In this document: positions 1-10,217 of the stretch, one piece after another
Numbering within the stretch: position 1 is the stretch's first letter
Layout: each line of letters starts with the position of its first letter
Origin: Nocardia aurantia
GTDB taxonomy: Bacteria; Actinomycetota; Actinomycetes; Mycobacteriales; Mycobacteriaceae
DNA length: 64,000 nucleotides
Direction of reading: 5' to 3'
Assembly (NCBI RefSeq): GCF_009604425.1
Contig: NZ_WEGI01000002.1
Coordinates: 62,001 to 126,000 of the forward strand
Translations under genes and position numbers: made by a program
The notes under the pieces: generated by a model
Databases searched by the model: none
What the model was told of the DNA's origin: nothing
What the model saw: only the letters and a program-made list of their open reading frames with translations

Positions 1-347
1 CGCTGCGCAATTCGGTGTTGCGCAACTGGCCCGCGTGGCTGGCCATCTTCGGCTTCATGACCTACGACAAGTGGCTGCTGGACCACTGGCAGAGCACCGG
101 CCGGGCGCTCGAGTACCTGCGGGTGACGTTCGGCTGGGGTCTGCTGCTGGTCGTGGTGTTCTGTGTGCTCGGTGACCGGTACCTGGCCGCGCGCCGCGAG
201 GGCCGTCTGGATTCCGGCATCGACCCGGCCTTCCTGCTGCCGGGCGCCGACCCGGAGGTCCCGGCCAAGGCCCCGCGCCCGGACGCGCCCGCGAACGGCG
301 TCACGGCCCCGGAACAGGTCTCCGTCATGGAGGGCGCCCGGGCCTGA
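1..347 (+). CDS. aftC: Arabinofuranosyltransferase AftC, C-terminal fragment (cut by window edge)
   Basis: The reading frame is open from the left edge (frame starts at base 3) to a TGA at 345-347, so only the C-terminus is present. AftC is a polytopic membrane glycosyltransferase using decaprenylphosphoryl-arabinose to add alpha-1,3 branches to arabinogalactan and lipoarabinomannan. The fragment holds the RNWPAW segment, a WLL...GRALEYL stretch, one clear membrane helix (GWGLLLVVVF) and the RYL...RLDSGIDPA motif, which match my memory of the end of M. tuberculosis Rv2673. The Pro/Ala-rich tail is longer than the mycobacterial one. The msrB neighbour fits, as aftC precedes msrB in M. tuberculosis. 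The GTG at 15 is internal, not the start. Confidence 0.85.
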   Translation, partial: LRNSVLRNWPAWLAIFGFMTYDKWLLDHWQSTGRALEYLRVTFGWGLLLVVVFCVLGDRYLAARREGRLDSGIDPAFLLPGADPEVPAKAPRPDAPANGVTAPEQVSVMEGARA

Positions 348-403
348 CCGGGCGTCGCCCAGGTCACCTGCCGGACGGCGGCGACGCCACTAGAATCGAT
401 GCA

Positions 404-847
404 ATGAGTTCCGACTCCGACACCTCGATCCCCGCCCCGAAGATCCAGCTCACCCCGCAGGAGTGGCGGACGCGGCTCACTCCGAACGAGTACGCGGTTC
501 TGCGGGAGGCCGGCACCGAGCGCGCCTACACCGGTGAATACACCGACACCGAGACCGAGGGCGTCTACGAATGCCGGGCCTGCGGCGCCGAATTGTTCCG
601 CAGCACCGAGAAGTTCCATTCGCACTGTGGCTGGCCGTCGTTCTTCGATCCGGCGAAGTCCGACGCGGTGATCCTGCGAGCCGACGACACGCTGGGGATG
701 CGCCGCGTCGAGGTGCTGTGCGCGAACTGCCACAGCCACCTCGGACACGTCTTCGAGGGCGAAGGGTACGCGACCCCGACCGACAAGCGGTACTGCATCA
801 ACTCGATCTCGCTGCGACTGCACCCCTCGGACAGCGCCGCGCACTGA
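404..847 (+). CDS. msrB: Peptide-methionine (R)-S-oxide reductase MsrB
   Basis: Repairs methionine-R-sulfoxide in oxidised cytoplasmic proteins, using thioredoxin as reductant. The 147-residue protein is a single SelR domain. It has two zinc CxxC pairs (CRAC, Cys57/60; CANC, Cys106/109), the HCGWPSF motif (residues 74-80), SHLGHVF (111-117) and the catalytic RYCINSISL with Cys131 as nucleophile. Length and motifs are those of a complete MsrB. The start is ATG 404, 56 bp after aftC. It converges on chdC, with a shared inverted repeat between the two stop codons. Confidence 0.96.
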   Translation: MSSDSDTSIPAPKIQLTPQEWRTRLTPNEYAVLREAGTERAYTGEYTDTETEGVYECRACGAELFRSTEKFHSHCGWPSFFDPAKSDAVILRADDTLGMRRVEVLCANCHSHLGHVFEGEGYATPTDKRYCINSISLRLHPSDSAAH

Positions 848-885
848 GCGGACCGCCACACCGTACGACCCGCCCGCGAGCAGCG

Positions 886-909
886 CACGCCCCGAATTAC
901 CGGGGCGTG
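886..909. terminator. Candidate bidirectional terminator between msrB and chdC
   Basis: Perfect 9-bp inverted repeat (CACGCCCCG at 886-894, CGGGGCGTG at 901-909) with a 6-nt loop, between convergent stop codons at 847 and 926. There is no clear T-run on either strand, so it resembles the U-poor hairpin terminators common in actinobacteria. Confidence 0.6.
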
Positions 910-925
910 ATCCGGCTCCGGCCGC

Positions 926-1621
926 TCAGGGCAGGGCGGCGACCAGCTGCTCGACCTCGACCCGCGGCCCGGTGAAGAACGGGATCTCCTCCCGGACGTG
1001 CAACCGGGCCTCGGTGGCCCGCAGCTCGCGCATCAGGTCGACGATGCGATGCAGTTCCGGCGCCTCGAACGCGAGGATCCACTCGTAGTCGCCGAGCGCG
1101 AACGACGCGACGGTGTTCGCCCGCACATCCGGGAATTCGCGAGCCTGTTTGCCGTGGTCGGCGAGCATTTTCCGCCGATCCGCGTCCGGCAGCAGATACC
1201 ACTCGTACGACCGGACGAACGGGTACACGCAGATGTAGTTGCCCGGCTCCTCACCGGCCAGGAACGCCGGGATGTGGCTCTTGTTGAACTCGGCCGGCCG
1301 ATGCAGCGCGGCGTTGCTCCACACCGGGTTGCTGGCCTGCCCGAGTTCGGTGGTCCGCCGGAAGTCGGCGTACGCGGCCTGCAGTTCCTCGATCCGCTCG
1401 GCATGCCACCAGATCATGAAATCGGCATCGGCCCGCATCCCCGCGACGTCGTACAGCCCGCGCACCACCACCCCGCGCTCGGCCAGCCCGTCGAAGAACG
1501 ACCGGGTCTCCTTGATCGCCGCCTCCCGATCCTCTCCCAGCACTCCCGGCTCCACCTGGAACACCGAGAACATCAGGTACCGAATGGTCGAGTTGAGAGC
1601 CTGATAATCGAGTCGCGCCAT
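926..1621 (-). CDS. chdC: Coproheme decarboxylase ChdC (HemQ)
   Basis: Last step of the coproporphyrin-dependent heme route: converts iron-coproporphyrin III to heme b by two peroxide-driven decarboxylations. The 231-residue protein starts with [10 protein letters not shown] and is of the chlorite-dismutase fold. KSHIPAF (His116) and [11 protein letters not shown] (Tyr133) are 17 residues apart, like the His118/Tyr135 catalytic pair reported for Corynebacterium diphtheriae ChdC. ADHGK (His156) is the likely proximal heme ligand. The ATG at 1621 is chosen because the open frame upstream is low-complexity and unlike the family. It lies downstream of hemE and hemY on the same strand, though gaps of 376 and 858 bp argue against one tight operon. 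Orthologue of Rv2676c. Confidence 0.95.
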   Translation of the reverse strand: MARLDYQALNSTIRYLMFSVFQVEPGVLGEDREAAIKETRSFFDGLAERGVVVRGLYDVAGMRADADFMIWWHAERIEELQAAYADFRRTTELGQASNPVWSNAALHRPAEFNKSHIPAFLAGEEPGNYICVYPFVRSYEWYLLPDADRRKMLADHGKQAREFPDVRANTVASFALGDYEWILAFEAPELHRIVDLMRELRATEARLHVREEIPFFTGPRVEVEQLVAALP

Positions 1622-1997
1622 GCCCCCATCGTGCCACCCCGGCCCTCCCCCACCACCCGCACCCACCCCGCTGTCGACCGTCGAAACTCCGCGCGCCATC
1701 GGCACAGCCCACACCAGCAGCGCCCGGCCGCCACCCGTACCGCCCCGATTACCGAAAACCGTTCGACAGCAACAATGTTCAGCCCACCACCAGAACGGCC
1801 GAATCGCGGGAACACGGCCGCTGCGAGCGGGCCCGCGGAGTTGCGCGGCCGCAATGGAAAGTGCTCGGCGGCAACGATGTTCGCAGCACCGTCGCACTGC
1901 CGGAAACACGGTTCGGCACACCGGGTTCGGCGCTCGCACCGAAGACGGGCGACCGCGAGGTCGGTGCGCGATCATGGCGGCGCCCCGCGGCCGCCGG
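1622..1997. promoter_or_regulatory. chdC upstream region; no gene seen, one AACAATGTT site plus a variant
   Basis: 376 bp between the hemY stop and chdC start with no convincing coding frame. It holds AACAATGTTC at 1771-1780 and a one-mismatch copy AACGATGTTC at 1873-1882, both preceded by GC. The exact motif recurs upstream of the two MHYT genes. The region presumably carries the chdC promoter. Confidence 0.4.
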
Positions 1998-3350
1998 TCA
2001 GTGGCCGAGGTGGGTGCGGATACGCTCGGCGGCGGCGGTACCGGTGGCGGCGCAGGCCGGGACTCCGACCCCGTGCAGGTAGGCACCGGCCACGGCGAGG
2101 CCCGGCAGGGGCGCGACACCGGATTCGATCGCGGCGACCCGCTCGAGATGACCGGGGGCGTATTGCGGCAGCCCGTCACGCCAGCGCTGGACGATCGCCT
2201 CGACCGGGCGGATCGGGACACCGGTGACCATTTCCAGGTCGGCGGTCGCGACGGCGATCAGGGTCGAATCCGGCCACAGCAGCGGCGTTTCGTCGCCGAA
2301 GCGGCCGAAGGACGCGCGGACCAGCGCGACGTCGCGCTCCGCCAGATGCGGCCACTTCCGGCTGGACAACGTGAATGCCTTGGCGCGCAACGCTTCTCCG
2401 GTGGCGATCAGGACCCCGGAATTGTCGGGCAGCGCGGTGTCGCCGGGCAGCGCCAGCGCCACCACCGCGGACGACGACAGGTCGATATCCGTGGCCGCGC
2501 GCGCCGCCTCGGGGGCGGCGGACGACAGCAGCGCCGCGGTCACCGGAGCGGGACACGCGAGGATCACAGCCTCGAAATCCCCGATGGGATCCAGCCGCCA
2601 GCCCCCCTCGATCCGCGTCAGAGCTGTTGCCGCCGTGCCGGTTTCCAGTTTCGGGGCGGCCGCGGTGGACAGCGCGTCGAGCAGCACCCGATAGCCGTCG
2701 CGGATGCCACCGAACACCGGGACCGTCGACGGCGGTGGCAGGGCGCGAGCGACAGCGCGGGAGAGGCTGCCCGCCCCCGCGTCGAGCGCCATCGCCAAGG
2801 TCGGCAGTGCCGCCCGCACCCCGATGGTCCCGGCCAGGCCCGCGTACACGCCGCCGAGCAGCGGGTCGACGCTGCGCCGCACCACCTGCTCCCCGTACCG
2901 CTCGCCGACCAACTCGGCCACCGGCATATCCGTGCCGGGTTCCCAGCGCAGCGGCCGATTCGGTTCGTCGGCGATCCGCGCCACGGTCTCCGCGTCCACG
3001 AGACCCGCGACGGCGTCCGCATCCGCCGGAATACCCATCAGGGTCCGCTCCGGCATCGGGTGCGCCGACCCACCGGCCCAGATCAGCGGCCGCTTCCCGG
3101 CCGGATGCACCAGTTGGTCCGCGAGCCCCAATTCCTCGAGCAGCGCCGGGATTTCCGGCCGCCGCCCCACGAACGCCTCCGCCCCGAGGTCCATCGGCCC
3201 GCCCGCGAGCTCACCGGTGAACAGCGTCCCGCCGATGCGCTCACGCGGATCCACCAGCACCAGTTCGAGATCCGGCCCGAGCGCGGCCCGCAGCCGATAC
3301 CCGGCCACCAAACCACTGATACCGCCGCCGACCACCGCAACCCGCACCAC
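1998..3350 (-). CDS. hemY: Coproporphyrinogen III oxidase / protoporphyrinogen oxidase family (HemY, CgoX)
   Basis: FAD enzyme that oxidises coproporphyrinogen III to coproporphyrin III in organisms with ChdC. It is historically annotated as protoporphyrinogen oxidase. 450 residues: N-terminal dinucleotide fold VVGGGISGL (residues 6-14), an FAD-contacting [10 protein letters not shown] stretch, and the C-terminal [17 protein letters not shown] signature of the family. The start is the GTG at 3350 because GGAGG lies seven bases before it and the FAD fold begins directly after. The frame stays open upstream, but that sequence is repeat-rich and unlike protein. No transmembrane segment is evident, fitting the soluble CgoX class. 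Transcribed from hemE towards chdC; orthologue of Rv2677c. Confidence 0.93.
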   Translation of the reverse strand: MVRVAVVGGGISGLVAGYRLRAALGPDLELVLVDPRERIGGTLFTGELAGGPMDLGAEAFVGRRPEIPALLEELGLADQLVHPAGKRPLIWAGGSAHPMPERTLMGIPADADAVAGLVDAETVARIADEPNRPLRWEPGTDMPVAELVGERYGEQVVRRSVDPLLGGVYAGLAGTIGVRAALPTLAMALDAGAGSLSRAVARALPPPSTVPVFGGIRDGYRVLLDALSTAAAPKLETGTAATALTRIEGGWRLDPIGDFEAVILACPAPVTAALLSSAAPEAARAATDIDLSSSAVVALALPGDTALPDNSGVLIATGEALRAKAFTLSSRKWPHLAERDVALVRASFGRFGDETPLLWPDSTLIAVATADLEMVTGVPIRPVEAIVQRWRDGLPQYAPGHLERVAAIESGVAPLPGLAVAGAYLHGVGVPACAATGTAAAERIRTHLGH

Positions 3351-4208
3351 GGGCACACCTCCGTCCGACCGGACCACCTCCGGCGAACCTACCCCGCACC
3401 GAGACCCGCCCACTCCGCGGCCTCCCCCGGCGCCATCGCCCTCCGGCCCGCCGCACGACAATCCGCGACCGGCGGGGCCCACTCCTGCCCCACCGTGACG
3501 GTCGGGGCCCACTCCTGCCCCCACCGTGACGGAGGTGATCGGCACAGCCACTGGCTGAAGTGTCCGACGCGCACCACCCGCGCCAACGGTCCACGACTGC
3601 CGCAGCCGCGCCTCTCCGCTGAGTCGGCACCGGGCCACCGAGCCGCCCGACTGTCTATGGCAGAGGATCCGAGCAAGGGCCACCGAGCCGCCGCACCCCG
3701 GCAACCGGCCCGGACAGTCACACACTTTGCCCTGCGCTCGGCCCGGACAGTCGCACTCCCTGCCCTGCGCTCGATCCGGTGGTGCCCGGCGCCTGAGTTG
3801 ACAACGGCGCGGGGATGGAGGTGATCAGCACGGCCGCTGGCCGGAAGCGCTCGGCACGCACCGCCCTGGCGGGCTGCTCCACGACGGTCGCGGCCGCACC
3901 TCCCGGGGGGAGACGCGCACCGAGCACCCCCGCGCTGCTCCAGGCTGCGCATGGCGGAGCAACCCGCGCACACGTCAGCAATCAGCCGCACCCCGCACAC
4001 CCGGACGCTCGAGCTCCCCGCGCCCAGCGCCGAGCAGCCGCGCACACGTCAGCAATCAGCCGCACCCCGCACATCCGGACGCTCGAGCTCCCTGCCCCGC
4101 GCCCAGTGCCGAGCAGCCGCGCACCTCAGCCAACGCCGCACCCGGCGACCGGCCCGGACGCTCACCTCCCAGCGCTGCGGCCGGTCCGGAGCCGCGCGGC
4201 ACTCGGGT
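3351..4208. repeat. Repeat-rich non-coding gap between hemE and hemY
   Basis: 858 bp without a convincing gene. A 30-bp unit starting CGGGGCCCACTCCTGCC occurs twice in tandem at about 3473-3532. A 74-bp unit is repeated at 3967-4040 and 4041-4114 with few changes, and a third copy decays after 4115. Dispersed imperfect copies are also visible: GGAGGTGATC followed by (G/A)GCAC at 3531 and 3824, GGCCACCGAGCCGCC at 3632 and 3678, and CCCGGACAGTC at 3709 and 3740. All open frames here overlap one another and share no family signature. Confidence 0.7.
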
Positions 4209-5285
4209 TCACAACGGGGTCGGCAGGCTGTGGATCAGTTCGACGGTGGCGGTGAGGACGCCGGGGTCGGTGTCGGGGACGACGCCGTGGCCGAGGTTGA
4301 AGATGTGGCCGGTGGCGCCGAGGGTGATCGCCTCGTCGGCCTCGCGGGCGATGCGCCGGACCTCGCGGTCGATCACGTCGGGGCCCGCGAACAGGACGGC
4401 GGGATCCAGGTTGCCCTGCAGCGCTTTTCCGGGGCCGACGCGGCGCACCGCGGCCGTCAGCGGCACCCGCCAGTCGACGCCGACCACGTCGGCGCCCGCC
4501 TCGGCCATCGCGCCCAGCAGTTCGCCGGTGCCGACACCGAAGTGGATGCGCGGCACGCCGGCGTCGGCGATCTCCGCGAAAACCCGTTCCGAATGCGGCA
4601 GCACGAATTCCCGATACTGGGCCAGCGACAGCGCGCCCGCCCAGGAATCGAACAGCTGCACGGCGTCGACCCCGGCCGAGAGTTGCGCGCGCAGGAATTC
4701 CACGGTGATGTCGGTGAGCACACCGAGCAGTTCGTGCCACGATTCCGGATCGCCGAGCATCATCGCCTTGGTGCGCTCGTGGTGGCGGCTCGGGCCGCCC
4801 TCCACCAGGTAGGAGGCGAGGGTGAACGGGGCGCCCGCGAAACCGATCAGGGGGGTCTCCCCCAGGGCGTCCAGCAGCAGCCGCACCCCGTCGACGATCG
4901 CGCCGACCTCCTCGCGCCGCAGCCGCGGCAGCGCGCGCACATCGGCGCGGCCGCGCACCGGATTCGCCACCACCGGGCCGACGCCCGACACGATGTCGAG
5001 GTCGATGCCCGCAGCCTTCAGCGGAACCACGATGTCGGAGAACAGGATCGCCGCGTCGACGCGATGCCGCCGGACCGGCTGCATCGTGATCTCGCAGAGG
5101 AGTTCCGGGTCGAAGCAGGACGCCAGCATCCCCACCCCGGCCCGCACCTCCCGGTACTCCGGCAGCGACCGCCCGGCCTGCCGCATGAACCAGACGGGAC
5201 GCCGGCTCGGTACACCGCCGGTGGCGGCGACGAGCAGGGGCGCTTCGGACAGCCGACGGCGAGTTGAAGTGCTCACGGGGATCAT
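4209..5285 (-). CDS. hemE: Uroporphyrinogen decarboxylase HemE
   Basis: Removes four carboxylates from uroporphyrinogen III to give coproporphyrinogen III. No cofactor is needed. 358 residues. Both URO-D signatures are present: [11 protein letters not shown] (residues 29-39) with the substrate-binding arginines, and [17 protein letters not shown] (148-164). The catalytic-site FSD (Asp84) and a conserved [10 protein letters not shown] segment are also visible. ATG 5285 gives the usual length; a GTG three codons later (MIPV...) is an alternative. Divergent from the DUF3000 gene, and first of the heme genes on this strand. Orthologue of Rv2678c. Confidence 0.95.
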   Translation of the reverse strand: MIPVSTSTRRRLSEAPLLVAATGGVPSRRPVWFMRQAGRSLPEYREVRAGVGMLASCFDPELLCEITMQPVRRHRVDAAILFSDIVVPLKAAGIDLDIVSGVGPVVANPVRGRADVRALPRLRREEVGAIVDGVRLLLDALGETPLIGFAGAPFTLASYLVEGGPSRHHERTKAMMLGDPESWHELLGVLTDITVEFLRAQLSAGVDAVQLFDSWAGALSLAQYREFVLPHSERVFAEIADAGVPRIHFGVGTGELLGAMAEAGADVVGVDWRVPLTAAVRRVGPGKALQGNLDPAVLFAGPDVIDREVRRIAREADEAITLGATGHIFNLGHGVVPDTDPGVLTATVELIHSLPTPL

Positions 5286-5407
5286 TCTGCCGGTGGCGTT
5301 CCCGTACCGAAATCGCGGGCCTCGGCTTGCTTCCCGGCACAATGAAAAATTTGAATTCCAGCGCGCCTACCCTCGGCGGCGAGGGTTCGGGATTACGGTT
5401 CACATTC

Positions 5408-6046
5408 GTGACACCGCTCGACTTCCGCGACGGCGCCGCACCGACCCCGGGACCTGTCGGCGAACCCGCCCAGTTTCGCGCCGCGGTCGAGGCGATGGGC
5501 ACCGCATCAGTGCATCCCCGGATCGAGCTCGCCCCGATCCGGCCGCCGCAACGGCTGGCCCCCTTTTCGTACGCCATCGGCGCCGAGGTCAAACACCCCG
5601 AGGCCAACGTGGTGCCGGTCGATTCGGAGGGGGACGCCTTCGGCCGGTTGATCCTGCTCCACGACCCGGACGGCCAGGAGGCGTGGCACGGCGTGTTCCG
5701 GCTGGTCGCCTATATCCAGGCCGATATCGACGCGGCTCTGGCCGGGGATCCGCTGCTGCCCGAGGTGGCGTGGAGCTGGCTGGAGGACGCCCTGGAATCG
5801 CGGGGTGAACCGTTCACGGCGTTGGGTGGCACGGTCACTTCCACCAGTTCGGTCCGCTACGGCGACATCGCCGGACCACCACACGCGTACCAGCTGGAAC
5901 TACGCGCGTCCTGGACGGTCGGCACCACCCGGCTCGGACCGCACGTCGAAGCATTCTGCGAAGTTCTGGCCTCGACAGCCGGATTACCGCCTGCCGGAAT
6001 CACGGATTTGCGGCCGCGTCCCCGGATTGCCGACGACCAGTTCTGA
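5408..6046 (+). CDS. DUF3000 family protein
   Basis: Actinobacteria-specific protein of unknown function, equivalent to Rv2680. It begins VTPLDFRDG and has a conserved core RLAPFSYAIGAEV...GRLILLHDPDGQEAWHG...AWSWLEDAL. No catalytic motif, signal peptide or membrane helix is seen. GTG 5408 is preferred (212 residues, near the mycobacterial 210) over an in-frame ATG at 5342. The intervening sequence is partly AT-rich and looks like promoter, and a TACGGT hexamer eight bases before the GTG would suit a leaderless transcript. The downstream RNase D-like gene starts 22 bp later, so the two are probably cotranscribed. Choice of start is uncertain. Confidence 0.8.
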   Translation: MTPLDFRDGAAPTPGPVGEPAQFRAAVEAMGTASVHPRIELAPIRPPQRLAPFSYAIGAEVKHPEANVVPVDSEGDAFGRLILLHDPDGQEAWHGVFRLVAYIQADIDAALAGDPLLPEVAWSWLEDALESRGEPFTALGGTVTSTSSVRYGDIAGPPHAYQLELRASWTVGTTRLGPHVEAFCEVLASTAGLPPAGITDLRPRPRIADDQF

Positions 6047-6068
6047 CCGACACGTAAAGTTCTGGGCT

Positions 6069-7340
6069 ATGCCGGTAGCCGACGAGTCCGAACAATCGGC
6101 AGCGATTCCGCTGCTCGCGCCTGCCGACGGCGTGCCCCCGGTGCTCGCCACCGCCGACGATATCGCCCACGCCGCGACACGCCTGGCCGCGGGTACCGGG
6201 TCGCTGGCCGTCGACGCCGAGCGCGCCTCCGGTTTCCGATATTCGAATCGCGCCTATCTGATCCAGTTGCGCCGCAACGGTTCCGGCACCATTCTGATCG
6301 ACCCGATTCCGCTCGGCCCGGATCCGGCAGCCGCGCTCGCCCCGCTGGCGGCGGCGATCAACGGCCTGGAATGGGTGTTGCACTCCGCGGACCAGGATCT
6401 GCCCGGCCTCGCCGAACTCGGGCTGCGGCCGGAGCGGCTGTTCGACACCGAACTGGGTGGCCGGCTGGCCGGTCTGGAGCGGGTCGGCCTGGCCGCGATG
6501 GTCGAGCGACTATTGGGGCGCGAGTTACGCAAGGGCCACGGCGCCGCCGACTGGTCCACCCGCCCGCTCCCCGACGACTGGCTGAACTACGCGGCCCTCG
6601 ACGTGGAACTGCTGCTGGAACTGCGCGACGAGGTCGCCGTGACCCTCGACGAACAACACAAGACCGAATGGGCGGCACAGGAATTCGAGCACGTCCGCAC
6701 CCTCGATCCGTCCCCGCCGAAGGCCGACCGCTGGCGGCGCACCTCCGGCATCCACACCCTCCGCCGCGCCCGCCAGCTGGCGACGGTGCGCGAACTGTGG
6801 ATCGCCCGCGACCGGCTGGCCCGGGAGCGCGACATCGCGCCGGCCCGCATCCTGCCGGATTCCGCGATCGTCGCGGCCGCGGTCGCCGATCCGAAATCCA
6901 TCGGGCAGTTGCGGGCCCTGCCGGTGTTCGGCGGCCCGCGGCAGCGCCGCTACTCCCGCGAATGGCTGGGCGCGGTGGAACGCGCACGCGCCCTGCCGGA
7001 TTCGGAACTGCCCCCGATGGCCCAGCCGTACGACGGCCCGCCGCCGGTGAACCGCTGGGAGCGCCGCGACCCGGCGGCCTCGGCCCGGCTCACCGCCGCC
7101 CGCGCCGCGATGGCGGCGCTCTCGCAGAACTACGCGGTGCCGGTGGAGAACCTGCTCACCCCCGACCTGCTGCGCCGGCTGTGCTGGGACGGGCTGCCGG
7201 AGTTCCGGTCCGGCGCCACCTCCCGCGATCCCGAGGGCGCGGTCGACGGTTTCCTGAAGAACGGCGGCGCCCGGCCCTGGCAGCGCGACCTCACGGTGCC
7301 GCCGCTGGCGGCCGCGCTGTTCCCCGCCGCACCGGCCTGA
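6069..7340 (+). CDS. Ribonuclease D-like 3'-5' exonuclease with HRDC domain
   Basis: Probable RNA-processing exoribonuclease. 423 residues. A DEDDy exonuclease domain spans about residues 20-200: LAVDAERASG supplies the Asp49/Glu51 pair, HSADQDL the next acidic residue (Asp110), and NYAALD the Tyr174/Asp178 pair. An HRDC nucleic-acid-binding domain follows at about 230-300 (HTLRRARQLATVRELWIARD). A C-terminal part of about 110 residues is of the actinobacterial type. ATG 6069 is 22 bp from the DUF3000 stop. Orthologue of Rv2681. Substrate (tRNA, rRNA or other) cannot be told from sequence. Converges on the crotonase gene. Confidence 0.9.
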   Translation: MPVADESEQSAAIPLLAPADGVPPVLATADDIAHAATRLAAGTGSLAVDAERASGFRYSNRAYLIQLRRNGSGTILIDPIPLGPDPAAALAPLAAAINGLEWVLHSADQDLPGLAELGLRPERLFDTELGGRLAGLERVGLAAMVERLLGRELRKGHGAADWSTRPLPDDWLNYAALDVELLLELRDEVAVTLDEQHKTEWAAQEFEHVRTLDPSPPKADRWRRTSGIHTLRRARQLATVRELWIARDRLARERDIAPARILPDSAIVAAAVADPKSIGQLRALPVFGGPRQRRYSREWLGAVERARALPDSELPPMAQPYDGPPPVNRWERRDPAASARLTAARAAMAALSQNYAVPVENLLTPDLLRRLCWDGLPEFRSGATSRDPEGAVDGFLKNGGARPWQRDLTVPPLAAALFPAAPA

Positions 7341-7383
7341 GCCGCCTTCGGTCGTCCGGTGCGATCGGACCGGGTACCGCGGA

Positions 7384-8187
7384 TCAGTCCTCGAAGACCG
7401 GTGGCCGCCGGTCGCGCCGGGCCCGGATCGCCTCGTCGAAGTTCTCCGTGGTCAGTCGCACGTACAGCTGGGCCGTCCCCTCGTGTTCCATGTGGGCCTC
7501 GAAGCTGTTCGCCTCCAGCCCGCTCCACAGCATCCGCTTGGTGAGTTCGACGCCGACGCGGCTGTATCCGAGGATCCGCTCGGCCATCCCGTAGCAGGCG
7601 TCGAGCAGGTCCGCGGCGGGCACGGTCCGCGAGACCAGCCCGATCCGTTCGGCCTCGGCGGCGTCGACGTCGCGCCCGGACAGCATGATCTCGAACGCCC
7701 GCGACGCGCCGACCGCTCGCGGCAGCAGATAACTCATGCCGAGTTCGGTGGAGGTGAGGCCGTTGTTGATGCCCGCTGCCCGGAAGTAGGCGGGCTCGGC
7801 GGCGACCCGGATGTCCGCGCCGAGGCTCAGGCAGAAACCCCCGCCGATCGCGGCGCCGTTGATCGCGGCGATCACCGGCTGATGCATCCGCCGCAGCGCG
7901 CGCATCACGTCGTTGAGCAGATCCATCGACCGGCGCGCCACGGTCGTGCGGGTCAGCCCGCCGATGTTGGGCACCGCACCGGCGCCCTGGAGATCGGCGC
8001 CCGAGGAGAAACCCGGCCCGGCGCCGGTCAGCACCACCACCCGCACCTCGTTGTCCGCCGCGATCCGCTCCAGCGTCTCCCGCAGCGGGATCATCACGTC
8101 GAACGCCATGGCGTTCATCCGCTCCGGGCGATTCATGGTGACCAGCGCGACCTGCGGACGCGGCTTCTCGACCAGTACGAACGACAT
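7384..8187 (-). CDS. Crotonase / enoyl-CoA hydratase-isomerase family protein (EchA15-like)
   Basis: 267-residue crotonase fold: the oxyanion-hole loop SSGADL (residues 61-66) and NGAAIGGGFCL (110-120) are clear. At the position where classical enoyl-CoA hydratases carry the first catalytic Glu (GGGCE), this protein has Cys119. A Glu is present in STELG (Glu148), near the second catalytic position. Hydratase activity is therefore not assured, and it may be another crotonase activity. ATG 8187 is supported by AGGAG seven bases upstream. Orthologue by position of M. tuberculosis echA15 (Rv2679). Confidence 0.85.
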   Translation of the reverse strand: MSFVLVEKPRPQVALVTMNRPERMNAMAFDVMIPLRETLERIAADNEVRVVVLTGAGPGFSSGADLQGAGAVPNIGGLTRTTVARRSMDLLNDVMRALRRMHQPVIAAINGAAIGGGFCLSLGADIRVAAEPAYFRAAGINNGLTSTELGMSYLLPRAVGASRAFEIMLSGRDVDAAEAERIGLVSRTVPAADLLDACYGMAERILGYSRVGVELTKRMLWSGLEANSFEAHMEHEGTAQLYVRLTTENFDEAIRARRDRRPPVFED

Positions 8188-8327
8188 ACGGAACTCCTCA
8201 CCGGCCACGGGCCAGAACTGTAACCAGTTCTAGAAGTACTCGTATCCCGTGCCCGGCGAAGGCATTTCGCCCCGGATCACCCGACCCTCGCCTCGAGGCT
8301 CGCGGACCGCACCGGGCGGCCGACAGG

Positions 8328-10217
8328 TCAGGCGTCGCCGAGCCAGCCGGTGATGCGCCGCGCGATGTCGGCCGGGACCAGGCCCAGCTCGCGGTGGATC
8401 TGGGCTCGCGAGGCGTGGTCCAGGAAGTGTTGTGGCACACCGAGATCGCGGGTCGGCACGTCGAGCCCGGCGGCGCGCAGCTTGGCCGACACCGTCGACC
8501 CGATACCGCCCTGTACGCCGCTGTCCTCCACCGTGACCACCAGGCGGTAGTTCTCGGCCAGCTTCACCACGGTGTCCGAGACCGGCAGCACCCAGCGCGG
8601 ATCCACCACGGTGACCGTGACGCCCTCGGCGGCAAGCAGATCCGCGACCTCCACCGCGGTGTGCGCGAACGCGCCGACCGCGACCAGCAGCACGTCGCCG
8701 CGCACGGCACGGGCCGAATCGCCCTGCGGCATCCGCAGCACGTCCACCCCGTCGATCCGCTCGACCGCCGAGATGTCCTCGGCGATCGTGCCTTTCGGGA
8801 AACGCAGCGCGGTGGGACCGTCGCCGGTGGCCAGCGCCTCGGCGAACTCCTCGCGCAGCGTGGCGGCGTCGCGCGGGGCGGCGACCCGGATCCCGGGCAC
8901 GATACCCAGCACCGACAGGTCCCACATGCCGTTGTGGCTGGCGCCGTCCTCGCCGGTGACACCGGCGCGGTCGAGCACCAGCGTGACCGGCAGTTGCAGC
9001 AGCGCCACATCCATCAGCAGCTGATCGAAGGCGCGGTTGAGGAAGGTCGAGTAGATCGCGACGACCGGATGCATCCCGCCGAGCGCGAGCCCGGCCGCCG
9101 AGGTCATCGCGTGCTGTTCGGCGATGCCGACGTCGAACATCCGCTCCGGGAAGCGTTTCCCGAACGGGGTCAGCCCGGTCGGACCCGGCATGGCCGCGGT
9201 GATGGCGACGATGTCGTCGCGCTGTTCGGCCTGCCGGATCAGCTCCTCGGAGAACACCGACGTCCAGCCGACGGTCTTCCCGGCGGTCGGCTTGCCCGTG
9301 ACCGGGTCGATCGCGCCGATCGAGTGCATCTGGTCGGCCTCGTGGTCCTCGGCGTGCCGGTAGCCGCGGCCCTTCTGGGTGACGGTGTGCACGATCACCG
9401 GGCCGCCGAAATCCTTCGCCCGCCGCAGCGCCGCCTCCAGCGCCACCAGATCGTGCCCGTCCACCGGGCCGACGTACTTCAGGCCCAGATCGGAGAACAG
9501 CTCCTGCGGCGCGACCGCGTCCTTGATACCCGTCTTGAGCGCGTGCAGCATCGAGTACGCCGAACCGCCGACGCCCGGAATGCCCTGCACGAACCGCTTC
9601 GTCGCGTCCAGCGCCTGCTCGTAGCCGGGCTGCATGCGCAGGGCGGTGAGCCGATCGGCCAGCCCGCCGATGGTCGGCGAATAGGACCGGCCGTTGTCGT
9701 TCACCACGATGATCACCGACCGGTCCGGCCCGGCGGCGATGTTGTTCAACGCCTCCCAGCACATGCCGCCGGTGAGCGCGCCGTCACCGACGACCGCGAC
9801 CACGTGCCGGCGCTGCTTCGTCAGCGCGAACGCCTTGGCCAGACCGTCGGCGTAGGACAGCGCCGCCGAGGCGTGCGAGGACTCCACCCAGTCGTGCGGG
9901 CTCTCGGAGCGGCACGGATATCCCGACAGACCACCGTCTCTGCGCAGGGTGTCGAAACCGTCCTTGCGCCCGGTGAGGATCTTGTGCACGTACGACTGGT
10001 GCCCGGTGTCGAAGATCAGCGGATCGGCCGGGGAGTCGAAGATCCGGTGCAGGGCGATGGTCAACTCCACCACACCGAGGTTCGGGCCCAGGTGCCCGCC
10101 GGTAACTGCCACCTTGCGGACCAGGAACTCGCGGATCTCCTCGGCCAGTACACCCAGTTCCGGCACGGTCAGCCGACGCAGGTCCTCGGGCGTCTCGACC
10201 CGGGAAAGGAATCCCAC
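8328..10217 (-). CDS. dxs: 1-deoxy-D-xylulose-5-phosphate synthase Dxs
   Basis: Thiamine-diphosphate enzyme condensing pyruvate and glyceraldehyde 3-phosphate, the entry step of the MEP isoprenoid pathway (menaquinone, decaprenyl phosphate). 629 residues, full length. The TPP-binding domain shows [13 protein letters not shown] (41-53), TGHQSYVHK with His73, GDG (144-146) and ND (173-174). The pyrimidine-binding domain has [10 protein letters not shown] with the activating Glu367. The C-terminal transketolase domain is complete. ATG 10217 begins [14 protein letters not shown], typical of actinobacterial Dxs. Orthologue of Rv2682c. Confidence 0.97.
   Translation of the reverse strand: MGFLSRVETPEDLRRLTVPELGVLAEEIREFLVRKVAVTGGHLGPNLGVVELTIALHRIFDSPADPLIFDTGHQSYVHKILTGRKDGFDTLRRDGGLSGYPCRSESPHDWVESSHASAALSYADGLAKAFALTKQRRHVVAVVGDGALTGGMCWEALNNIAAGPDRSVIIVVNDNGRSYSPTIGGLADRLTALRMQPGYEQALDATKRFVQGIPGVGGSAYSMLHALKTGIKDAVAPQELFSDLGLKYVGPVDGHDLVALEAALRRAKDFGGPVIVHTVTQKGRGYRHAEDHEADQMHSIGAIDPVTGKPTAGKTVGWTSVFSEELIRQAEQRDDIVAITAAMPGPTGLTPFGKRFPERMFDVGIAEQHAMTSAAGLALGGMHPVVAIYSTFLNRAFDQLLMDVALLQLPVTLVLDRAGVTGEDGASHNGMWDLSVLGIVPGIRVAAPRDAATLREEFAEALATGDGPTALRFPKGTIAEDISAVERIDGVDVLRMPQGDSARAVRGDVLLVAVGAFAHTAVEVADLLAAEGVTVTVVDPRWVLPVSDTVVKLAENYRLVVTVEDSGVQGGIGSTVSAKLRAAGLDVPTRDLGVPQHFLDHASRAQIHRELGLVPADIARRITGWLGDA

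Noticed and set aside
3815..5267. Plus-strand genes through the hemE region
   Set aside because: These frames run antisense to hemE and through the 74-bp repeats; composition and motifs are not protein-like.
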